Of a stretch of 64,000 nucleotides of DNA, positions 24,001 to 36,000 are shown one piece after another (within the stretch, counting starts at the first letter, position 1; every line of letters starts with the position of its first letter). The notes below the pieces were generated by a model. It was not told the origin of the DNA and made no database searches. It saw only the letters and a program-made list of their open reading frames with translations. The stretch covers positions 1,533,501 through 1,597,500 of the forward strand of contig JAEMWC010000058.1 of the NCBI GenBank assembly GCA_016490735.1, in the 5' to 3' direction. Position numbers and translations under genes: made by a program. This DNA comes from Pachyseris speciosa (taxonomy: Eukaryota > Cnidaria > Anthozoa > Scleractinia > Pachyseridae).

Positions 24001-27000
24001 GAAGAGTCAGTTTTAGTGACACTTATAAGGGCGCTTTCTAGTTACCAGAACTGACTTAAGCGACATTAACCATTTCAAGGGAGCCGATGAAGTTTTCGTT
24101 ATTTGCTAGTTCGTCGAATGCTTTTCAAAATGTTGCATTCCACTAAATGAGCCCTTAATAAGAATACGGAAGAACTGATCAGTGCATTATGAAGAAACAA
24201 AATCAATGCTACGTCCAAGCAGTTGTCGATAAAAAGATAGCTAAATATACATACCTTCAAGATGGTCCGCAGTCTGTTGAGGCCTTCTTTAGCGCCCCAC
24301 TCACACAGCTCATGAAGATGCCTGGAAACCAGAAGCAGTGATGGTTTTCAGTTGGTATAGCCGGTAGCACACGAGCAAGTTTTCCTTGACAAGTTTTGAC
24401 TTGACAAACTTTATTTGCTGGTGTGCAAAGAAAAACAAGTGCACTTGTCAAGGAAAAACTTGGCACAATGCAGAACTTGCTCGTCTGTATGGGTCAACAA
24501 GGAAAACTTGTCAAAAAAATTGTTGTCCTCTGTGTAACTGAATTGCTGACTATTGTGAATAGTTGTCAAAGAAAACTTGTTCATTCGTTCACACCAACAA
24601 ATAAAACTAGTGAAGGCAAAACTTGTCAAAGAAAACTTGTCGTTCATGAACATGAGCAAATGAAAATTGTCAATGACACTTGTCAAAGAAAACTCGCTCG
24701 TGTGTAACCGGCTTTAGTAATCGTCCATTCACAAATGGCCCGATTAGTCTGCTCAAGAGTAGTCCACGTGAATTTCACGTGTACACAAGCAAAACAAAAT
24801 TGGTATATCAAAGCTATTCGATGTCCGGTCCTGGCAAACGAGGACACATTGTTGCGGACACATTGTTGCTCATGATGTTTCTTGGGTGAGCAGACGAGCG
24901 GGACACAAAATAAATGTTGTGTTTCCATGCTGCGCAAATTGGGAAACATTTGTTGCAGAAACATTTTTTGTGTCTCAGACACAAATTTTGTGTCCGCAAC
25001 AAATGTTGCGCGAGCGGGCAAACAGGAAAACATTTGTGTCCGCAACAATATGTGTCCTCGTTTGCCAGGGCTTTAAATGTGCACGTGGCATGACAGTGCA
25101 ACGCCAAATACGTGTGCAGTAAGGATGTGCAAAAACAATTAGCGCGAACGTCCCTTAGTCAAAGTTTGAGAGAAATCCTACCTTAATTCTTTCATACTAT
25201 TGTGGTAGGAAGGTAAGCGAGGCTTAGGCTTGAACTGAAAAATAAAAAAATTACAGTGACCTGAACGGAGTTGGAACTCAAGCAGAGTAATAACCTCGTC
25301 GTGGCGATGAGGCTAAATGACTTGTGTGGCTTGGGTTGCGTTCGATTGACCATATTCCTGAACACACTAAATGATTCCCAAAATTCCCACACAGGAAGAT
25401 TTTATTTTTACTGTAATCCAATAAAGACCCAGGTTATTAATAACGTGTGCGAAGAAACGTTTGAGAGGACATCTTGCCAAACCTACCTTAAAACCGAAAT
25501 ACAATTACTACCTAACTACTTCGCTCATCCAGAAGACAGTCACTAAAATGCAACCCGAGTTACTTTGATAGGTCGATCTAACCTTGCCAGATTGTAAAAC
25601 ACGTGATCACGGAAACCTTACACGGTCAATTAATCAGATGACACTTTTAAGAGTAAAACTCCGATTTCCTTAACAAAGACTCTATGAAATTACCTCTTTT
25701 TGTCCAGTGAGAAGATTTTTCAGGTCTGGCAGTGAAAAAGCTGCGAAATAAATGTACGTGTGAACTAATATTTCCTACAGCTATCATGAGCGGGCTCAAT
25801 GCTATGCTTGCAAACAAACGCTACGTATGTGCGAAAACTGGCCAACAGTGTGCCATACCGACTACATCAAAATCCAAACTCCAAATCCTCGAACCAATCG
25901 CATGCCAGTGTAAAAGCAAGTGAACCACGTTTGTCATTAGTGTTTTCAGCCTAAAGCCGGTAAACTTGTAAGCTTGGCAAACTGCAAACGACCGTACCAA
26001 CCCTTACAATTTTGCATTGATACATGTATTTCTGCCCCAGCTATGCAAACGCTAACAGTTTTTCGTCTACTTAAAATTCTTCCAAGTTTTAAAACTCCAC
26101 ACTTGGCAAGGATATGATTTACTGCTGGGCCAAAGTGACGTAGCTTACTTATTTTGCCACTCTAGCAATCCATGTAACCGCAGCAGTAGGTATTTTGCAG
26201 ATGGATTCCTAACCATTGTTTTAGACAAAAGCCGTTTAAAAATACTTTCAAATTGGGATCTTGTGGGACTTAAGACGAAATGTCTTGAAAACATTGTTCT
26301 TTGGAACAGTATTCAAGTACAGCCAAGGGTTTTTAACGAATGTGAAAAAATTCGCAGTCAGACCAAACCTTAGGCATCTTTGGATGTTCATTCGTTTAAC
26401 TATGATTTTAGATTCTTTGTGGGCAGTTTTCAATTGAACTTGATTCTCCCCTTTTGTAATCATATTGTAGACGTTTTCTTCATCAGAGAGTTTTCTTCAT
26501 GTATCACGAAAACTTAAGGCCCTGGCAAACGAGGAAACAATGTTGCGGACACCAATGTTTCCCTGTTTGCCCGCGCACGCAACATTTGTTGCGGGCACAA
26601 AATTTGTGTCCGAGACACAAAAAATGTTTCTGTTCTTTCTCAGAAACTGATTTTTGTGTCCGCAACAAATGTTTTCCAGTTTGTGCAGCACGGAAACACA
26701 ACATTTATTTTGTGTTCCACTCGTTTGCTCACATCATGAGGAACAATGTGTCCTCGTTTGCCAGGGCCTTTAGAACCTTCTTCTAAACTTGTTCGGAGCT
26801 AAACAGCATTCAAAATTTTCAAGCAATTATCTGAAATGAGTCACCGAAGAATGATCAATTGTGATTGCATGATTATTGATACCTCTTCGCAAGGAAGGCT
26901 CTTGTTTCACGAACGATTGCGGCCTATGATTTATACTCTTTCCTTGTTTCAAAAGAGAGCATTCATGTGCATCTGTAAAACTGCGACTCCTTCCTTCAGC

Positions 27001-30000
27001 CAGGCTCTCCAGTCTCTTAAATTGTTGCACTATCCTGGAATCGTGCTGTCAAGAAATTGAAGCACTGTATAAAAGACCTACTCTTGACGTCAAAACAGAT
27101 CACAAGTACTTGTACCTAAAACTTATTGTACAGTAGTAAAGGTTATGGCCATTTGCGTTATATAATGTTGTAACAGTTAGAGCACTTTTCAATTGAGTGT
27201 CGTAAAACCCAAACCAAAGCAATTGCTCTGACCAATCACAACAGCGCAACGAACCAATCGCAATTCGAAGCAATTACTTGCAGCTGGCGCACGCAATTTT
27301 TTTCTCATTGGTCGTGAAAGTGGTGTGAGTTTTTCTAGCCAATCACAGAGCGAAGCAATTCAAAACCAAAGCAAACTGCTCTAATTGATTATTGCGGCAT
27401 AATTTTCCATAATGTATGCATGTAGCGTCCTCAAACTGCCAGCACAGGGGCATTTTGTCTGCGCATGCTCCAATGGAATGATGACCGATCGGTCATGGAA
27501 GCCATGTTGCTTATCGAACGCGCAATTAATAGTTTTCCGAAAGCGATCTTTTGCAGTTGGACGGATTTTATGATAAGACATGAACGAAAGTATGAAGTAT
27601 TTATGCATTGCTAGTGCTCGGCGTACTCAAGGTGCTTGAAGCGACTTGTTTTGAGAAGATCTTAACAGCCAAAAAGTGATCTGGGCGGCCAAACAACCGC
27701 GGTGCGTGGTTTTGAAAATTAATTTCACCGACTTTCCAGATGTTGACATGAGAAGCCAAACAATCAAGGTTAGTCTATTGGTAATGAGGTTTAATGTGAA
27801 CTGAATTACTACCATGTAGGTTAAGGCGATTATAAGCTACATCGTTTATTTTATGGTGGACATTTTGATTTGGAGGTTAATTTTGATGAACTTTGAGGCT
27901 AAATTACCTAAAATTTTCACGATCCCCCAAGTTTTAAAACGTACCAGGTAACAGTGTCTTCCCCTTCTCTTCACAGCTGTAAAGCTGTCCAGACTTTAAA
28001 AAATGTTCTGTCACCGTGATTGAAAGCGGTCCACCGGCATTGCTTTCGCAGTTTCATCCGTCTAGTTTTCGAAGATTTTCGAAGACTTGGATCACAGAGG
28101 TCTTTTGTCGAGGTTCCTTTTAAGTCTATTTAACAAGGTAATTCTTAATAGACATTTGCCATTATTGTAGTTTCTTAAGATTACATTTGCATTCTGACAA
28201 AGGTTTTTCGGCTTTTGTTTTGATATGTGGTTATTTTGTTTTTTTTGTCGTCGTAGTATACCTCAAGTAAAGACTTGAACGTAACTTTTTATTCTTACGG
28301 TCCCCCAAGTTTCGTAATAGCGTCAGTGTATCGTTTATTCATTTCAATTTCGTTTTATGCAGTTTTTTTATCGGGAAAAAATGCGCGCTTTTCATTTTTT
28401 CGGTGTAAAATGCTGACATTCTCCGTCGAAGATGTGCGTTTTCTGCCCTTGTTGTAGATTTCAACTTCGTTTTGTACACGTCACCTCAGTGGCTACCTTA
28501 GAACAAGTGGAACTTTTGAGCTCAACGCGTTTTATTTTTCTCTACGAGTGTTACATTTGTAGCTAAAGAAATTCAAAAGTACGTAGTCGAGGGACATCCT
28601 AAGTTCTTAACTTTCTCCACAAATAATTTATTTTTCAAAGATGCACGTAATGCTTTGAGAACAGCGGGAAAAATGGAATGATCTTTCAAAGCAAGGACTG
28701 TATTTGTTTCGTTGGCATACAACCTTCTCTTATTATTTTTATGAGTTGAATTTTTACAATTTTAAAAATGTAAAACACCATTTTTTCCCCAGAGTAAAGG
28801 CTGTTAGCCCTTAATGTTTTTAAAGAATGATTATTATAATCTGTTTACAGTGAGTTACTAAAAGTTGGACGTTGTTGTTACATTTCAAATTCGAACTACT
28901 AAGTTACCGAGTTCAAAAAATTAATGTTCTTCCCTAATGTAAGAAAGCATCTTTCCCATGGATATTGGTATTCAAATGTAACAAACTTTATATTTTTGTC
29001 AATGGGCACGTTTGCCTTTCTTTCAGTATTAAACCAAACTAGCTACGAAATGTATAAATGCAAAATGTATGAATGAAGTATGAAATTGGAATTCTTACAT
29101 CTGGTACTCAACAGTGTTTAATCACAGCAGCTTAAATACAAAAAAAGATACTCTTGTGAATGTAAAATGTGATTTGAATTTTAAGGAACTTGAAATAAAG
29201 TAACTCACTCGAACGAATTATTTGAATCATGTTACTTATTTATCAAGTTTCACCATGTAATGATAATGCTGTAGAGAAACAACATTAACAGAAATGCCTT
29301 TAAGACAGAGTATTTTGCCATTTCAATCAACCTTGTTTGGCATCAATGCTTTTTTCCTCTCAAAGTGCTAACTCAGCAGAAAACTTCACTGTAACTTTCT
29401 TCTTTCATCATCCCCCCAAATTTTTACACCATGAGTGTATGTCGTATTTACTTTATTTTGACTCTATGTAGTTTATATACACCAGTCGTTCAAAAAGCCG
29501 AAGTTTTCAGTCAAAAAACATGGCGTCCAGCGTGTTATTGCTCACGAGTACTGATCAAAGACCCAATATGAGTGATGTACATATTACTCTACATTCATTT
29601 GACTGTTTTGTATCCACTAAAATACTGGCAATTCCACTTTCTTGTGAAGGGAAGTGTTATGGAGTTGTACAAGTTTTCTCGGAATGTTATCATTTAAACT
29701 CTGGGACTGCAAAACTAAATGAGAGGTCTGTACACTAGCTGATTTTTAACAGAGTTTGGAAAATTGAGGAAATTTTATATTTTGGATTAGCGAATGACGA
29801 AAAGTGGCCTTTTCGGATGGCTGATGTATGCTTGATATGAGCTTGTGTTAATTATTATTTATTTATGGTAAAGTAATACTCTTTATGATGTACAGACCTG
29901 TACATCTTTCAAATCTAGAGGAATGCTCAGAAGTGAGCTGATATACTAGCCCTATATATATTACAACTGTTGTACCTAAACATTTAAATTAAGTTTATTG

Positions 30001-33000
30001 GTGCCTGCATATCTAAGCCCTTTGTAAATTATCTGTTACTAATTAGGTGAGTTTATCCTGGTACAATGCAAAACTGTAGAATCAAAACTAACTGTTCTCT
30101 CGAAATAATACTACAATATAACAAGCTTGAAGATCTGTTTTAATCTCGTCATTCGATATGTAATATACTCATTTTCAAAACTTGACCAAGCTAAAGAGTA
30201 TGACATGAGCATACACAGGAGGAAAAGATGTTGATGCTTAATGTAGATAATTTCTCTGGAAGGTCAATGAATAAATTCAAAACACTTGATACTCTTGTAT
30301 TAAGTCCATTTTTATGCACATATCATCAATGTTTACTGATGATGACATGGAATGCAACTATGTATTAACTTTTGACCATCAGAATCTGTGTTAATAAAAA
30401 TACAATTTCATATAAACTGATACTCCACTAGACTGGTTATGGAGACTGTTTTGAAAACAATTTGCTTAAAAGGAAGGAACTAACACTAATTATGTTCTCA
30501 TAACATTTTTAAGGATATACAGAGAAGACCAACTGCTGTGATAACACATAAAAAGGATGACAAGGCAGACAAGTTATAGAGCAAGCTTTGTTGATCAATT
30601 CTGCGGTCTTGGAAACAGTAATATTGAGTGTGAATATGTACATATCATCTGCAGTTTGAGAACTGTCCCCAAGAGTAATGTTGCAGCTGAAGAATTCCCT
30701 TTGGGCACTACCAGATTGTTTTCCTGCAGCAGCAAAATTAACAATCCTGAAAACCATTAACTTTCTCATACAAATACCCAGACCTGCTCTGTGGCATTGT
30801 AATTCACTTACCAAACAGCAACAACAAAATTTCCTGTAAAGCAGTCAGGCACAATAAAGTTCAAAATACTTCATATAGTCTTTGCAATCTGTCTGGATTT
30901 ATTTATATTTTTTTGCTTCTTTCTTTATTTTTGTACACAAGGGAGGAACTGATACAAGTATTGAGTTACTTTACATCCATTACTGCTGGTTATTGTCGAG
31001 CCAGTACAAAAGGTTTGGGGAGGGGAAGCTGAATAGGAGAGTGTGTTTGATATTTTAACTTAATCTTTATCTCCCTACCTTCAAACAATTACATTCCACT
31101 CAAGGCAGTGCAATTAATTTTAAAAGTCTCTGCAACTAGTTGAAGCAGAAGATAGCTAGCTACATTCTGTGGTTTGTACTGTACTTCTAAATGACAAATG
31201 TGTTGAGAACATGACTTTATTAGCAACTCATTTGTAGTCTTCTGAGACAACAACATTTTTATTACCCTTCTCCTAACAGGACAAGTTACAATAATGGAAA
31301 ATGAAATTATAACTGACCATCCCTCCCCCCAATTTCCGTATCCTTTTGGTCCATGCCCAAGAAACTCGTGTCCTAGTCGGTGACTACATAGATTTATGCA
31401 AACAGACGTTCAACAGAAGGTAAACGCGCTGCAAGTTTTTGCCGTAACACAACTCAAGCATCTACATCTACATCTACATATGGTAACTTGCAAAATCTCA
31501 AGGACGTGAAGCAAGTATTAAAACAAAGATAAAAATAATTGATATTTTCTCTAATACTGAAGTAAGCTTCTTGTTTACCTTTTGCTTTGTTTTTTTTTTT
31601 TTTGTTTGTTTTCTCGACAAAAAAGGCGATATTCTCAGATCAACGCAATCTCACATGTTCAAATACGCTTACGACTTAAATTATACAATCTGATAATCTT
31701 CATTTGTTAAAGCTCAACCCTAGTAGTTTGGGATTCAAAGAACGTACAATTAACTAAATTGTTGATACTTCTTCGAGACGATCCGGACGATAGGTCATTC
31801 AGTGTGTCTGTACTCACGCTGTACTCTTGAAGAGCTCTTAAGAGACCCTTTCAGATGTTCCAAAATTCTACTTCTCAAACAAGCGTCTTATCCAATCTGA
31901 ATTTGACTGGTGACAAACTTACCAAACTCATCTTTTTTGTCATCATCAAAATTCAATGTCACATCAAAAATTCGTATTGTATTCGCCGATGTAGGTTTCG
32001 GTTGACACGGATTTGGCTGGAGCTTTCTTCCTGAAACCGTCTTAACATCTTTTACAATTTTTCACATAAAAATGCAGCTTGAAGAAGGGAAACTTTGAGA
32101 GCCGCAAGCTACAAGACGGCTTTTTGTCAGCCGCCATTTTGTTTTTCAATGCCTTCACTGGCAGATTCATTCCAGCGGTTATCCTCATGAGAACGGGATT
32201 ACGGAACATGCGCAGACAAAATGCCCCTCTGCTCAAACTGCCTACTTTGACTAGTTCTGCTAAATGTAGGCATGTGTGAAAGTCTGCCGTCTCCTTTTAA
32301 TTAATAAAGTTGTTCTTGTGAATGATATATGAAATGAATCATATATGAACTGCGGAAATGAAATCAAATGAAGAATGATCCTCGCAGTTGTGAACGCAAT
32401 TTAATAATATGCAATTGCGAAAAGAAGCCTAAAAAAAGTTCAGGACTTCAACGTTGAAGTCCTCAATTTTTTTTTCAGGCTTCTTTTCGCAATTGCATAA
32501 GTTGCGTTCACAACGGCGAGGATCATTCTTTATTTGATTTGAAAGTTGTTCTTGTTAAAAAAAAATAGCATAATAGTTATCAACATCCGTGGACTGGACT
32601 TACCATGTGAGGTTTGAGAACTTCTATTAACTTCTTGGTCTCCTTCAAAATGCTTTCAAATTCCTCATTCACACTGCTGTTTGACTTTTCCATGTCCTAT
32701 GGCGACGTATTTATGAAAAAAATCAATAAATCCACTGCACATTCTCACAAATGTGCAAATACTTCCATTTTGCTGAATTTTATTTTAATTTTCATTTTTT
32801 TTTAACCTAATGTATACAGATTCAATTCCAAACAAAAAACTAAAGTCTAACTGGTTTCAGTGTTCAGTGTAAGGTTTTGAAACCATTAAAACAACATTAA
32901 AAGCTAAGGATGGCCTTAACTATGACAAGGTAATATTTGCAACAAATGCCTCTGCTGTTTTGCTGAGTAAATGTTTAATGCTATAAACTAAAAATAATGC

Positions 33001-36000
33001 AAAACTCTTGACAATGAAACAGGGGTTCTGAGGGGTTTGTGTGATAGAGCACATTTCAAAACATAGATCAATTCAACCTAAGAAAATTAGTAGGAGAATT
33101 TAAATAGGCCAGACTGATTCTGGTGAGATAAAAAACTTTGCAGAATTAACCACTAGGAAATAGCCCAGAAAGGCTTAATTACCTTGAAAATAGTGGATCC
33201 AGTTAATCAGCAAATTTATGCATATTTGGTAAACTTTAGCCCTTGGTAAATATGTTTTCATGACCCAAATTAAAAATAATTATATTTAAGAATATATGGC
33301 TACCTTCAATTCCTGGTCAATGGGTCCTTGTGTATTGAGATTAATAACTGAATACAAGATGAAAATTGAAAACATATTGCTTAGATTAAACTGACTTTAT
33401 TTTATTAATACTGACAATAACTTATTTCACATATAATGACTGTGTTGGGAGAAGTTATAACAAGATGCCAGTTTTCATGCAATTTGGGGTTGAAGACTTT
33501 GATCTGTAATCTTCATCAGTCTCACTTATGAGTGTTTGCTATTCTTGAGTTCACTAATTTTGAGGAATATGGTCAGTCAATTGTATACAGTGTACCTAGT
33601 TTCAAAAAGCCATGCAAAAATTATACCAAGTATTCACCTTAAAAAATGTGAGGCATTTTACTTGTCTAGTTACGCTAATTTTTTACTGAATGTACCAGAC
33701 TACTTACATGAACTTGAAGCTTTCATTGCCAAGACCTCAGACAAACGCTGCTCAAGATCTCGTATGAATGTTATTCTGTTTCCATGCCTAAACAGCCTTG
33801 ACACCTGAAAACGTATGGAGTTTCTTCATGAAGTAGATATAATTATGATGTTGCAAGACTTTGTTGCACTGAACAATTAAAAGAATTTTCACACAATGCA
33901 TTTGTTCCAGACTTTCATCTGTTGTACAGGCAATTTTAAGGTAGGTACATTTAATCCTTACCACTGCGACCCCTGACAAAATATGGATTCCCATTGAATA
34001 GACTCAAAGACTGAATTATTCAAAGCACTATTAGCACGTCTGTGTAAATTACTATAATGGCAACCTGTAGGTTTTGATCACAGTTTATCTAGGATTAGTC
34101 CTAACAGAGCTTCATGCAACTCCATCAGCCAAGGGTGACCATTCGTTTTTTATTGCTTCAAGAGGGAGCAATAATGTTTTCATGGTGTTTCAGGATTAAT
34201 TTTCTATACAGGAGATACGGGACATAGATTCACAATAAACTAAGGAATGATCGCTGTTATTTGGCATCTCTTTCCTGGTTTTCTTGAGTGTCATGAGCAT
34301 AGACAGATCCATTGAAATGGACAAAAGGTGATGTAAAAAAAAACATATAAACATAATTTAAAAATAAACAGAAATGGAAGCTTTCTTTTACTTGAATCTC
34401 AGTACCATAAATCACTTTGCATACCTTTGTAAACTCATCCATAAGACGATCAAGAAAAGAATACATTTTTCTGCAATGAACAAATAAGTTAAAACTTTTA
34501 TTAACACTTTTCTAATGTTAAGATTTAAAGCCTATAATTTCAAAATGTATTTACTTTGCAAAAAGTTAATTTAAATTTACTTGCAAAGAGATGATTAAAT
34601 ACTTGCTGACATAGCAACTGTTTTCAAGTCACTTAGAATTGAAGGCCTCGGAGCATAACCATCCTATGTTGAATTTTGAGTCGTTTTTCGATTTTGCTTG
34701 GATTTGTCTGAATTTCTGCATGTGAACTGCAATTCGATGGAAACACATTGTATGGTATTTTTTGGCTGATTCCTCCAGAATCCAGAAATGCATTTTTTCT
34801 TACGTACACCAAGAAACCAACCTTCCATGGGAGTGATTTGCAAGTTGCATTACATCTTCTTTCAATCGAATTGCAGTTTACATGCAACAATTCAGGCAAA
34901 TCCAGGCAAAATCGAAAAACAACCCAAAATTCGACATAGGATGGTTATGCTCCGAGGCCTTCAATTAGTGTGTACAGACAACAATATGGACAAAAAATGT
35001 CTAGTTTATTTTCTGTTTTCTATAAGACAAGAAAGATTTCAAGGAATCTGAAACGCATTAGACAAAGGGTGGATGTGAGCCTGATCCAGGCAATATTAAT
35101 ATTTATAATAATTTAATTTACTCATTATAATTTATGTTCCTACCGTTTACATCGAGAAATATAGCACATACAGTAAGGTCTCACAAAGCCTCGAGCATGG
35201 ATGTCATAAAGCATAAAATGGTGAACCTGCAGAAAATTGATACAAAACAGGCAAGCATACAATCATGTAGCTGGCAAGTAAATTGTTCTGGAATAATATC
35301 TGACAAATTTTGTACGATTAAGAGGTGGGTGACACTTAATTTTTGAACTGACTAAAATTACAATATTTACAATAACTACCGGTATACAACCACCAGCTGA
35401 TCAGATAATAATGACAAAAGCGGTAAGTGTAGTATAATGATAGTTATATGTAAATATATAGTGACAGTGACAGTGATATTGATACATGTACACTCATGTC
35501 TGTAATTGATAGTGATAGTGACAGTGATATAATCAATAAATTATGATAACAATGCCAATAGTAAACTTACATAAGCATAAATGCCCTCCTTCTTCTCTGA
35601 TAAAAGTAATTGGGTATCTTCAACAATAGAGAAATTAGCACCCCTGAAAGAGAAGCAAAGGCTAATTTGAGTTTGTGCAAATCCAACTTATTATTATCAA
35701 TACTTTACACAAATTTATATATTGATTAAATGAAAAAAGGAACCGATGCTTAGCTTAAGAGAAGCCTTGGAAATAAAATGTCAGCAACAATATGAAAAAA
35801 TGTAACAGGCGCACCATGAATTTATTACTATTGGCTGCAAATAAAAATTTACCTTGCTTGAGTATAATCCACAGACATCACGTGAACAGAAAAAGCATTG
35901 ACATCGAAATTGGCTCCTCCATTTTTGGGAATTGTCATCTACTCAGTAGTTAGGTATAGTGAGAAAACAAAATTAACAACCTGGAACTTTTCTATTACTA

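Noticed and set aside
24423..25122. Overlapping ORFs of up to 121 codons on both strands
   Set aside because: They are products of the internal repeats of two MITEs.
31923..32030. Exon placed between SMCR8 exons 8 and 9
   Set aside because: Its phases do not fit; exon 8 joins directly and in frame to the exon at 25182-25234.
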